Notes: generated from the sequence alone by a model not told the origin. A DNA stretch of 37,715 nt from an uncultured Saprospiraceae bacterium (GCA_937924145.1 CALDTJ010000633.1:1-37715); one strand, 5' to 3'. Counted from the first letter of the stretch, positions 1 through 9,025 are shown. Program-made: numbers and translations.

Positions 1-1
1 T

Positions 2-253
2 AATCTATCCACCTTAAAAATCAGACCCGGTTACATCAGAATCAAAGGCCAAACCAAATGGAACCTAAAACTAGGTAAGCACAACAAACCAATTCGCTTT
101 AAAGGCATCATCTCCACTCGTTTGAAAAGCTTTGGAAAACCTGATTTGTTGGTCAATTTTCCTGGGGATAAGTTTTTGTTTTTTCGGAAGTATCAGAAAT
201 TGAGTGAGTTGGTGGATTTGAAGGGGATTTTGAAGAAGAAAAGCGATTTGTAG
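2..253 (+). CDS. C-terminal fragment of a hypothetical protein, truncated by the window start
   Basis: Frame 2 is open from base 2 to TAG at 251-253: NLSTLKIRPGYIRIKGQTKWNLKLGKHNKPIRFKGIISTRLKSFGKPDLLVNFPGDKFLFFRKYQKLSELVDLKGILKKKSDL*. Confidence 0.55.
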   Translation, partial: NLSTLKIRPGYIRIKGQTKWNLKLGKHNKPIRFKGIISTRLKSFGKPDLLVNFPGDKFLFFRKYQKLSELVDLKGILKKKSDL

Positions 254-277
254 AGTTACCTCATATTTGTATCTTTG
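247..277 (+). promoter_or_regulatory. Bacteroidota-type promoter (TTTG-N19-TATCTTTG) for the PorP/SprF gene
   Basis: TTTG at 247-250 and TATCTTTG at 270-277; ATG at 298. Confidence 0.6.
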
Positions 278-297
278 GCATGATATAAAATCCTAAC

Positions 298-1257
298 ATG
301 CAAATAAGCAAACTACTTCTGTGTTGTTTTTTATTTTGTTCTACAACAATACTAGCACAGCAATTACCTATTTTCACTCAATATCGTCAGCATTACGGAA
401 TAATCAATCCTGCTGCTATCAATAGTGATTATTTCCTTTACGAATATAATCTTTCTTTTTCAACTTCCTATAGAAAACAATGGAACTCATTGGAAGGAGC
501 ACCTATCACTCAAAGCATACAAGTAGAATATATTCAAGAAACGGGTGGGTCTGTAGGACTTATCCTAGGAGGCTACGCACTAAATGACCAGACAGGACCG
601 ATTGGCACTACGGGTGTATATGGTAGATTAGGAGGAATTTTATCTAATGACCCTGCTTATAGTGGAATATCTTTTGGTTTGACAGCAGGGGCAGTACAAC
701 ATAGAATAGGATTACAAAATGAAATATTAAAAGATTCGGGTGATTTTTTGGCTAGTATTAACGATACTAAAATTTTTCCTGATGTGGGCGCAGGTATTTT
801 CTACTATCAACGCATCGGTGATTATGACAATTTTTATACTGGGGTTTCTATCCCACAAGTTTTTGGTTTGACGCTTAATATTAATAATGAATTTGGAGAA
901 TATCAGGTTCAGCGACTACAACACTTTTATGGCTTATTAGGGTTTTATAAATTTTTGAATGAGGAGGCTTTTTTAGAACCATCTATATGGGTCAAATATG
1001 TGGCTAATGCACCGATTGGTATTGATTTTAATTTGCGATATCAGCTTTCTAAAGCATTTTGGCTAGGAGCAGGTATTAGCACCAGTAAAAATCTTCATTT
1101 GGAAACAGGTATAGTAATTGGGGAAAATCTTAGTTGGAATAATAATGTGAAAATTGGCTACGGTTACGATAGTGGGTTCAACGAATTTGGTGCAAGATTT
1201 GGCAGTACGCATGAATTTAATGTAACGATAGTATTAGATACTTATAACCGATATTAG
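298..1257 (+). CDS. PorP/SprF family type IX secretion-associated outer membrane protein
   Basis: Signal peptide, then QQLPIFTQYRQHYGIINPAAINSDYFLYEYNLSFSTSYRKQW...GAPITQ, the typical N-terminus of PorP/SprF proteins. Confidence 0.88.
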   Translation: MQISKLLLCCFLFCSTTILAQQLPIFTQYRQHYGIINPAAINSDYFLYEYNLSFSTSYRKQWNSLEGAPITQSIQVEYIQETGGSVGLILGGYALNDQTGPIGTTGVYGRLGGILSNDPAYSGISFGLTAGAVQHRIGLQNEILKDSGDFLASINDTKIFPDVGAGIFYYQRIGDYDNFYTGVSIPQVFGLTLNINNEFGEYQVQRLQHFYGLLGFYKFLNEEAFLEPSIWVKYVANAPIGIDFNLRYQLSKAFWLGAGISTSKNLHLETGIVIGENLSWNNNVKIGYGYDSGFNEFGARFGSTHEFNVTIVLDTYNRY

Positions 1258-2927
1258 CGAATAATCGTTATATATCCTTGCTTAATTTCACCTTCTCCTA
1301 TATCTAGTTTGAGCACGTAATAATAGGTCGCTACGGGAAGTTCCTTTCCATCTATATTTGTTCCATTCCAGTCATTCCTATATGGTTTTGCTTGATATAC
1401 AACATCCCCCCAACGGTTTACAATAATCAGTTCATTGTTTAGATAATCTTGTGGGTTGTCGTTCAATTCATCAAACTCAAAAGTCTCATTAAGTCCATCG
1501 CCATTGGGAGTAATTACTTGTGGGGCTATCCCTTTTTCCTTGCATCCTTCAGTTTTATCACCAATTGTAACATCAACAGCAGTAGTATTAGACAAATCAT
1601 CAGAAATGGTGACAGTATATAATCCAGTAGCAAGACTTTCAACAAGTAGATTTTCGCCTTCTCCTATTATTGCCTCACCAATCTGAGCGTTATCTACGGA
1701 TGACCATAATAATAAGTAGGGGGGAACTCCTCCGTTTAAAGTTAACTCAAAACTACCGTCCCGCTCCTCAGGACAAGTCGTATTTACGGTTACATTGTGA
1801 GATAAGTCCTCGACTAGCGGCTCTATTCCTTTACATTTACAATCTTCTTGAATAATGTCATTCGTTGTACCAACATCTCCATCATCACAACTGACGCCTA
1901 TTTGATTTTCGCCATTGCACAAGCGAGAAAAGTTTCCTTGCCAAGAGAGTTGGACATTGCCTGAAAAATTATAACCTGTTTCCCAAGGATTTTCACTAAA
2001 ACCAAGAGCACAAAATCTTGTTATTTCTTCGGGAAAGCAACCTTCTAACTGATTATTATGCAAATATAATCTCTCTAAATTAGTCAAATTACCTAGTTGG
2101 GGAGGTATCTCTCCACTTAGTTCATTATCGTATAAATAAATATCTTGAAGATTATCTAAGTTTCCAACTTCTGCTGGGATTTCTCCTACCAATTTACTTT
2201 CCGAAAGGCGTAAAGATTTAAGGTTAGCCAAATTACCTATTTCATTTGGAATAGTGCCACTAATAGAACTTCTACTCAGCCATAGAAATAGTAAATCTAG
2301 ACTGAACAATTCCGTCGGTAAAGACCCTGTTAAGTTATTACCTTCTCCAAAAATGCGACGAAGATTGGATGCTGATGAAATCGTGGAAGGTATTGTACCA
2401 TTAATACTATTTTCACCAAATCTAAAATCTTCCAAACTAGCCATTCCTCCTATTTCTAAAGGTATTTGACCGCTTATATTATTTGCCTCCATGAATAAGG
2501 AACGTAATTTTTTTAATTGACCAATAGTATTAGGTATGCTACCCGTCAGATTTGGATTATTAGCAATAGCCAAATATTCTAACTCTACTAGCTCTCCTAT
2601 TTCATCAGGCAAAGCACCAACTAGGTTATTTCCATCGCAAGGAAAACATACACAATCCACACACAACCGTAAATCTTTTACACAGCCTTCTTCATTCAAA
2701 GTAATTCCATACCAATTATCCATAGGCTGACTCAAATCCCAAGTATTAGTCCAATTTGCCCCATCTGTAGAATTGTAAAGCGCAACCAAAGCAAGAGAAT
2801 CACGCTCTCTACAAGTTTGATATTCAACATTTTCTGTCAAATAGGGACTATTTGATTTCCCAATACCAGTTAATAAATAAAAAAGTCCAAGAAACAGAAT
2901 TGATAAAAAAGGTTGAATGCTACCCAT
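1254..2927 (-). CDS. Exported leucine-rich-repeat protein with a SprB-like repeat and a gliding-motility/CHU_C (T9SS type B) C-terminal domain
   Basis: Signal peptide; plant-type LRRs (LxxLxxLxLxxNxLxGxIPxxIGxL); SprB-like segment (GSFELTLNGGVPPYLLLWSS...GLYTVTISD); C-terminus APQVITPNGDGLNETFEF...IIVNRWGDVVYQAKPYRNDWNGTN...GYITIIR. Confidence 0.9.
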   Translation of the reverse strand: MGSIQPFLSILFLGLFYLLTGIGKSNSPYLTENVEYQTCRERDSLALVALYNSTDGANWTNTWDLSQPMDNWYGITLNEEGCVKDLRLCVDCVCFPCDGNNLVGALPDEIGELVELEYLAIANNPNLTGSIPNTIGQLKKLRSLFMEANNISGQIPLEIGGMASLEDFRFGENSINGTIPSTISSASNLRRIFGEGNNLTGSLPTELFSLDLLFLWLSRSSISGTIPNEIGNLANLKSLRLSESKLVGEIPAEVGNLDNLQDIYLYDNELSGEIPPQLGNLTNLERLYLHNNQLEGCFPEEITRFCALGFSENPWETGYNFSGNVQLSWQGNFSRLCNGENQIGVSCDDGDVGTTNDIIQEDCKCKGIEPLVEDLSHNVTVNTTCPEERDGSFELTLNGGVPPYLLLWSSVDNAQIGEAIIGEGENLLVESLATGLYTVTISDDLSNTTAVDVTIGDKTEGCKEKGIAPQVITPNGDGLNETFEFDELNDNPQDYLNNELIIVNRWGDVVYQAKPYRNDWNGTNIDGKELPVATYYYVLKLDIGEGEIKQGYITIIR

Positions 2928-2948
2928 AAAATTTGCTAACTAAAATAA

Positions 2949-5900
2949 TTAATTGGATAAAAATAAGATTGGCAGATGTTCCATTCTTTGCTGATTTGGC
3001 ATAAAAGGATGCTGACTTTTACCCTTCACTGTTTTTACCAAAAATGGAACACGTTGTTGAAGAAAGCTATATAATTCGGTCAGGGTCAATGTATGGTCAT
3101 TGTCCATATCAGGAATTAATTGCTTATCTTCTTGTGGAGTCGTCTGATTATTAAATGCCTCTAAAATTGATTTTGTAAAAGCGCCATTCTGCCAAGTAGG
3201 GTCTTCATAGGATAATTCCCCTGCACTACAAGATACAATCGTTCTCAAACCAGGTTTTGCATTCGTTAAATTGACTACTGCTGTTGCTAAATCCGCTGTA
3301 GGATTAGCAGATTTAACGCCATTTGTCATAAACGCAATACTTCCACTATGACAAGCATCAATAAAGAGTAGCTTTTTACAATTTATCCTGTTGAGCACAC
3401 TTAGAATATCCGTTTCATAATCTAACGAATATTGCCTTGGGTATAAAGACCTAAAGTCCGAGGCGTGAATTCTGAAAGAGGTAGCTTGTTGGTCTTCATA
3501 CGCTTGTCCATGAGAGGAAATGAAAAGCATCACTACATCTTTTTCTTGTATTTGATTGACCAGATACTGATTTTCTAAATCTTGAATACTGTTTCTTAAT
3601 GTTTGAATGGTAGTTTCCTCAGGCTCATTTAGCACTTTTAAAAAAACTTTATTAAATAATATATCTGCTTGATTTTTAAAAGTGTTTGCAAAGTCTATTG
3701 CATCTTTTTGAGTAAATTGTAGTCGATTATCAGGGACCCCAACTGCCAAAAGGTGTAAGTTTGGTTTGACAGGATTATGATTGATTATTAATGGAGTTGT
3801 AGCTGATTCACCAGAAGCATTTTTCACACTTACTTGTATTTTATTTTCCCCTTTCCCTAATTGAATTTGATGAATAAAAGTATAAGTAAAACGATTAGAC
3901 GAATCTTTCTTAACAGAGCTTAGTTTTACAATATCAGATTTTGCCCCATTGTCAATGGACGCTCCATTATTATAGATTGAGAAATTATTTACAGTTAGCA
4001 TTTTGTCTGAAATGGCCTTTACTTTGGTAATCACCCTTTCTTTTTCCCAATTCAGTTCGGTTGAGCCTATTTCATCAGGATTAGGAGACAACCATACTAT
4101 TTCTAGAAATTCCTTTTGCTCAGACTTGGTATTAGTTGGTTTAGATGCTTGTCGAAGTACTTCAATAGAAAGCGTTTTTTCTGTACCATATTTTCGGTCT
4201 TGTTCTAATATTTGGCAACCTATTGAAATACTATCCTCAAGAAACTCTTTTTCAGGCAAAAAAGAGTAAGTTATTTCTTTGGTTTCTCCAGATGCTATAT
4301 TTCCTAACGCTTTCATAAGGTCATTCTTGGTGGTGACTTTATAAGGAAAAGAAAACCGAGCTTTGACCACCTCTGCCATTTTATTTCCAGTATTTGTTAC
4401 AGCTAAAACTAATTTCATTTCTTGCTGCGGTATAGCCATCTCTGATGAAAAAGCGGCTTTGGATATAATCAAATTTGGTTTGGGTTTTTCTTGCGTTTGT
4501 ATTTTAAAAGAATACGATTCAGCAGCTTTATCATTCGCTCCTGCTAATTGTATTTGTAATTTATGAACACCTTGCTTTAAAGCAACACCACCTTCGATAG
4601 GAATCATGACGTTAGTAGTCGTATTAGCGGGTAGTTGGTTGACAATATATTTATTTGGAAAATCTATATTTTCCTTTTCAGCGGTCAGTAATAATTTAAT
4701 CCCATTTATTAGTTTATTAGTTTTATTAGCTATTGATACATTTAAAAAACCTTTTTCTAGCGGTGCCAATATTTTATTTTCATCAGTATCTACAAAAGTT
4801 ATCTCTCCTAGTTCTAAGTTATTAAAATCAATAGATTCAATACGCTTTTTTTCCATTTTGTAACTCAACAACCACCCTTCTTCTGTTCCTGCCGTTTTAG
4901 AATTAGTTACACCTCCCACTAATATATTTCCTTCTGGCGTAGCGGCTAAAGTCAATGCTACATCCTCTCCCTTACCTCCAAAATATTGCGTTTCCTGCCA
5001 AATCTCCTTTCCTTCTTTGTCCATTTTTCTAAGCCAACCCTTATTTCGCCTAGCACCTCTAGTATGAGAAGTACTACTACCTGTTAAAAAGTAAGTCGTA
5101 TCTGGAAGAGCAATAATGGCATTGGCTTCGTCCATACCTGCTCCACCATATTCTTTTTTCCAAAGTTCTTGTCCTTGTTGATTATAGCAAACCAAAAGCA
5201 CATTTGTTCTTTTGCGCTTATCAAAACTAATCCCTGTTGCTAGAATTTGCCCATTGGGACTAATACATAAATCCGTTCCTTTGGCCTCCGATATAGTTTT
5301 TTGCCATACCAGTTCTCCATCTTGGTTGATATGCAAAAGAAGGAGTTGATGGTCATTATTAAGTACTTCAAAGCCATTGATTATATATCCTTCTTTTGGA
5401 TGAACTTTAATAGAGGTACCTGTTGCTTTTCCTGCAAAAGGAAATGCTTTTTCCCATATCAATTGACCATCCAAGGACAATTTAACTAAAAAAAGTTCGC
5501 CATTTTTTTCTCCTGTTACTAGAATGTTACCTTGATTATCTATAACAATATCATGGAAGACATCTATCCCATTCCCTCCATAAATTTTATCCCATTCGGC
5601 TCTACCTCTATTTGAAACTTTTATTAACCAACCGTCTTTACTGTCATTTGAAACCGTGGTACCTGCTAATAGATAACCTCCGTCCGTTGATTGTATAATA
5701 GCATTTGGTACATCATCCTGTTTATTCCCCAAAAGGACACCATCTAATAAGTTTCCGTTTGTATCTGCAATTGCCCAAATAATTTCCTTATTAAGCGCTC
5801 TATTAGATTCTAATATTCCTACAAAAACTGGCTCACCTGCAGTATTGACAATCACATCATGTATCGTCTTGATGCGACTATCTCCATAGCTCTTTTCCCA

Positions 5901-5987
5901 TTGTTTGGTAAAACGTTGTTGAGCAGTAAGTCCAAAGACAACTAGAGAAAATAAAACAGTAATTAAATATTGGATGTATTTTTTCAA
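2949..5987 (-). CDS. Exported caspase-like (peptidase C14) protein with an N-terminal beta-propeller-like region and CARDB/Ig-like middle
   Basis: Signal peptide MKKYIQYLITVLFSLVVFGLTAQ; repeated GGYLLAGTTVS..DGWLIKVS..G..EWDKIYGG blades; C-terminal His motif VVMLFISSHGQAYED and Cys motif KKLLFIDACHSGS. Confidence 0.88.
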   Translation of the reverse strand: MKKYIQYLITVLFSLVVFGLTAQQRFTKQWEKSYGDSRIKTIHDVIVNTAGEPVFVGILESNRALNKEIIWAIADTNGNLLDGVLLGNKQDDVPNAIIQSTDGGYLLAGTTVSNDSKDGWLIKVSNRGRAEWDKIYGGNGIDVFHDIVIDNQGNILVTGEKNGELFLVKLSLDGQLIWEKAFPFAGKATGTSIKVHPKEGYIINGFEVLNNDHQLLLLHINQDGELVWQKTISEAKGTDLCISPNGQILATGISFDKRKRTNVLLVCYNQQGQELWKKEYGGAGMDEANAIIALPDTTYFLTGSSTSHTRGARRNKGWLRKMDKEGKEIWQETQYFGGKGEDVALTLAATPEGNILVGGVTNSKTAGTEEGWLLSYKMEKKRIESIDFNNLELGEITFVDTDENKILAPLEKGFLNVSIANKTNKLINGIKLLLTAEKENIDFPNKYIVNQLPANTTTNVMIPIEGGVALKQGVHKLQIQLAGANDKAAESYSFKIQTQEKPKPNLIISKAAFSSEMAIPQQEMKLVLAVTNTGNKMAEVVKARFSFPYKVTTKNDLMKALGNIASGETKEITYSFLPEKEFLEDSISIGCQILEQDRKYGTEKTLSIEVLRQASKPTNTKSEQKEFLEIVWLSPNPDEIGSTELNWEKERVITKVKAISDKMLTVNNFSIYNNGASIDNGAKSDIVKLSSVKKDSSNRFTYTFIHQIQLGKGENKIQVSVKNASGESATTPLIINHNPVKPNLHLLAVGVPDNRLQFTQKDAIDFANTFKNQADILFNKVFLKVLNEPEETTIQTLRNSIQDLENQYLVNQIQEKDVVMLFISSHGQAYEDQQATSFRIHASDFRSLYPRQYSLDYETDILSVLNRINCKKLLFIDACHSGSIAFMTNGVKSANPTADLATAVVNLTNAKPGLRTIVSCSAGELSYEDPTWQNGAFTKSILEAFNNQTTPQEDKQLIPDMDNDHTLTLTELYSFLQQRVPFLVKTVKGKSQHPFMPNQQRMEHLPILFLSN

Positions 5988-7480
5988 TGAACTGATATGT
6001 TTATGATTGTTGGCACAATAACACCTGAATTCAAAGGTGCTATGGCTTGAAAACCAATTTCGTTAGTATTGTATTTGATATATTTTTCGTTAATTATTAA
6101 CCCATTAAAACATTTTTCAAGTCTTTCTTTCACGCCTCCACTCTTTGTTCTAATTTGCTGAATTCTCTGAAATATATCTTTGATTGGTTGCTCACTACAT
6201 AAGATAATTAATTTTTCTAAGCCTTCTACGGTCAATTGTAAAGCACGTTCTCTATCTGGTAGCACAAATTCATCTTCTTCAGTTGACACTAATCCTGATA
6301 TGATGTTATCATTAATTAATGTTTGGTCATTTATCGGAGGATAATGCAATTCAATCTTATCTGCGGCGTCCCAGCTAAAAACATATAAGTACTGACCTCT
6401 TATGGCATTTTTAAGAACAACTTGATAAAGGTCATTTTTATTTTTATCAAGTTTATAGCTATTATGAATTGTATCAAAAGTTATTTTTTCTGTTGAAAAA
6501 ACCAGATGTCCATTTTCTAAAAATTTAGGTACTCTGAGTGAAAACAAACCTTGTAAAATAGAATGATTATCCACTCTTCCTTCTCCAAAAGTTAGTAGTT
6601 CTTTCCACGATTCTTTTAATGATGAAATGGTTTTTGATATACTTCCTTCTAATACCATTTTGTACCCATACTTTACTCGACGCCCATATACCTCATAAGG
6701 AATACTTACAAAACCTTCATCTGCCCACTCTGTACCGTAACTATTTAATAATTCAAATTCTTTGGCAATATCATCATATCCAACAACGACCATAGCATGC
6801 CCTCCAATGATTGATTCTTTATTATCTGGATTCCACAGATTTTGTCCTAAAGGTATATTCTGGAAACTATTGGTGATTTCTATGCCAATAACTACGGGGT
6901 TATTCATAGCAAGTGCCAATTTGGTTTGCTCTATTTTCTGTTCTGAACTTTCACGAAGATTAAATAATGCGACATAATCTTTAATACGTGATTCCTCTGC
7001 AGCTTGGAAAGCTTTATCTGATGGTTTTTTGTTGCATGAATTATTATCATTTGGAAAAAAGGAAACCTTACAATCACCTCTATTTTTTAATAATTCAAGA
7101 GCATCATGCAATTTAGCTCCCGTATAACAATTTTCACTTTGATTAATTTGATTAAATATGAAGGAAGAGGAATATGCCTCTCTAGTAATCTGTTGAGTGA
7201 CGGTTAACTCTTTTTTTATGGCATGCAATATACTCAAACAACCATAACCTGTTGCCCAAGCTACACAAGAACCTAAATTAGCTTGGTCTTTAGGTTTTGG
7301 ACAGTATTTTCGCAGACTAACCGAAATAGGAATTTCTTTAAATTTCTCTCCACTATAAGGGGGTAATTGTGGAATAGTATCATAAGCTGCATCATCCCAA
7401 ATTAATCCAGTTGCGTTTTGCCCTAGCATTTGACTAGCACAGCAAAAACTAAGCAACAGTATAAAAAGTAATTGTTTCAT
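5984..7480 (-). CDS. Exported papain-like C1 family cysteine protease with a C-terminal DUF4384-like region
   Basis: Signal peptide; DQANLGSCVAWATGYG (Cys), GGHAMVVVGYDD (His) and LLNSYGTEWADEGF (Asn) motifs; overlaps the caspase ORF by 4 bp. Confidence 0.88.
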   Translation of the reverse strand: MKQLLFILLLSFCCASQMLGQNATGLIWDDAAYDTIPQLPPYSGEKFKEIPISVSLRKYCPKPKDQANLGSCVAWATGYGCLSILHAIKKELTVTQQITREAYSSSFIFNQINQSENCYTGAKLHDALELLKNRGDCKVSFFPNDNNSCNKKPSDKAFQAAEESRIKDYVALFNLRESSEQKIEQTKLALAMNNPVVIGIEITNSFQNIPLGQNLWNPDNKESIIGGHAMVVVGYDDIAKEFELLNSYGTEWADEGFVSIPYEVYGRRVKYGYKMVLEGSISKTISSLKESWKELLTFGEGRVDNHSILQGLFSLRVPKFLENGHLVFSTEKITFDTIHNSYKLDKNKNDLYQVVLKNAIRGQYLYVFSWDAADKIELHYPPINDQTLINDNIISGLVSTEEDEFVLPDRERALQLTVEGLEKLIILCSEQPIKDIFQRIQQIRTKSGGVKERLEKCFNGLIINEKYIKYNTNEIGFQAIAPLNSGVIVPTIINISVH

Positions 7481-7497
7481 TAATTGGGCTATCGTAG

Positions 7498-8280
7498 TTA
7501 ATTAGATTCGATAATTTTTTCTAGTGCTTTATTCGAATTGGCTTTAAGCTGTTGTTTTTCCTCATTGATTTGAATTGAGTAGTAATTATCATCGACACTT
7601 AAGTAAAATCCATCTGAATTCATTCCTTTTATTTCCCAAACTTGAAATTGCTCGTTTCCTGATAATTCAATAGTACCGTCGAAAATCAACAATTCTTTTC
7701 CAGAAAAAGAATAAGTATTCGAATAGTCTTTTTCCCTATAAATTTTCAAGGCTATTTCTTCTTTCTCAGTTATATTGTTAGGAGCATTGTTCGTTCCTAT
7801 CACAATCCTCGAATGTTTGATACTTTTAGTCGCTTTTAAATTTCTAGGTGTCGCTAATAAATCTTCGTCTATTCTATCTGTATTATTATTATTATCTGCT
7901 ACTGCTCGCTCTTTAGTCAAATAATCCAATGAAAAAAAGCCAATTGTAATTAAGAGCAGAAAAGATGCTGCAAGAGCTAACCACTTTCTATATCCAGATG
8001 GTTTCATTTCAACTATTTTACCTGACGTTGCCGAATCTTCAGATGCAGATACATCTAATGCCAAACGCTCATGTATCCCGTTCAATTTTTTTTTAAGCGC
8101 AGCCTCTGCAGATTGCTCAATACCGACCTTTATTAATCGTTGCTCCCCTACTAACTTTTGTAGCTCCTTATTCTTTGCTAACTGCACCTTAAAATCATCA
8201 TGCTCTTCCCTACTAAGCTCTCCGTTGAGATACTGGTCTATTAATTCTAACATTTCGGTTGATAATTCCATATTTGTCAC
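7498..8280 (-). CDS. Anti-sigma factor-like single-pass membrane protein
   Basis: N-terminal acidic/helical region (ELIDQYLNGELSREEHDDFKVQLAKNKELQ), one TM (WLALAASFLLLITIGFFSLDYL), periplasmic tail; 3 bp downstream of the ECF sigma gene. Confidence 0.75.
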   Translation of the reverse strand: MTNMELSTEMLELIDQYLNGELSREEHDDFKVQLAKNKELQKLVGEQRLIKVGIEQSAEAALKKKLNGIHERLALDVSASEDSATSGKIVEMKPSGYRKWLALAASFLLLITIGFFSLDYLTKERAVADNNNNTDRIDEDLLATPRNLKATKSIKHSRIVIGTNNAPNNITEKEEIALKIYREKDYSNTYSFSGKELLIFDGTIELSGNEQFQVWEIKGMNSDGFYLSVDDNYYSIQINEEKQQLKANSNKALEKIIESN

Positions 8281-8283
8281 TTT

Positions 8284-8841
8284 TTAAAGATTCAACATTT
8301 TTCTTAAACGAGTCATGCACTTATATTTCTGTTGTTTAGCTGTTTTGGAACTATTATAACTCAATTGTTTTGCTATTTCTTCCATGGACAGCTTGTTGAA
8401 ATAAAATAAGTACAGCAAAGACTGGCAAGGGTCTCCTATTTTGTCAACCGCTAATTTAACCTCATTTATCTTATCCTCAATGATTTTACCTTCACTAATA
8501 CTAAACTCTTCGGAAAGTAGGCTTTCGTAATTAGATATATCCACATTGGCGATACGCTTTTTCTTATTTAGTCTTTTATACCAAAGATTTTTCGCTACAC
8601 CAAAAATATAAGTGCTAAGTGCGCTAGTTAATGTAAAATTGCCCCCTAAAGTTTTTTTGTAAAGCACAATAAGTGCATCTTGATATATATCTTTTGCATC
8701 TGCCTCTTTTCCACTATTATTTAATACATAATTTTTTACAGCTTGATAATTACCTTTCTTGTAAAGCAGCACCCATGCCTCTTCCTCTTTTTGCCTCAAT
8801 CGCTCTAGTAAAATATTATCTGATTGTATTTGATTACTCAT
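8284..8841 (-). CDS. ECF-type RNA polymerase sigma factor (sigma-70 family)
   Basis: Region 2-like (EADAKDIYQDALIVLYKKTLGGNFTLTSALSTYIFGVAKNLWYKRLNKKKR) and region 4-like (LSMEEIAKQLSYNSSKTAKQQKYKCMTRLRKML) segments. Confidence 0.88.
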   Translation of the reverse strand: MSNQIQSDNILLERLRQKEEEAWVLLYKKGNYQAVKNYVLNNSGKEADAKDIYQDALIVLYKKTLGGNFTLTSALSTYIFGVAKNLWYKRLNKKKRIANVDISNYESLLSEEFSISEGKIIEDKINEVKLAVDKIGDPCQSLLYLFYFNKLSMEEIAKQLSYNSSKTAKQQKYKCMTRLRKMLNL

Positions 8842-8994
8842 ATATCCTCTATTTTGTAAAAAGTCACCTCTTCTTCTTTCAATTCATTTTATGCCCTCAG
8901 ACAAAGGTACGTACAAAGGCTCGCTTTTTAAATAAATAGCTAGCTAGTAGGTAATACATCAAAATTTTTATTTTTAAAAAAAGTGAAATGATAG

Positions 8995-9025
8995 AGGTGA
9001 CTTATTTAAAATAGAAAGATAAAGG
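8995..9025 (+). promoter_or_regulatory. Candidate ECF-sigma promoter AGGTGACTTATT-N11-GATAAAGG
   Basis: Same boxes and spacing as at 9621-9651; related copy on the minus strand overlapping the sigma gene start. Confidence 0.55.

Noticed and set aside
4328-4346. Further GGTGACTTTATAAGG match to the ECF-like motif
   Set aside because: It lies inside the caspase coding sequence and the second box has the wrong spacing.
1456-5489. Plus-strand ORFs 1456..1686, 1670..1855, 2254..2469, 2536..2730, 4003..4269, 4363..4566, 4606..4863, 5301..5489
   Set aside because: All are antisense to well-supported LRR and caspase genes and have no recognisable domain or start context.
1254-8841. Intracellular abortive-infection (anti-phage) caspase system
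   Set aside because: The C1, C14 and LRR products all carry signal peptides, and no nucleotide-sensing, gasdermin-like or nuclease partner is present; an envelope role fits better.
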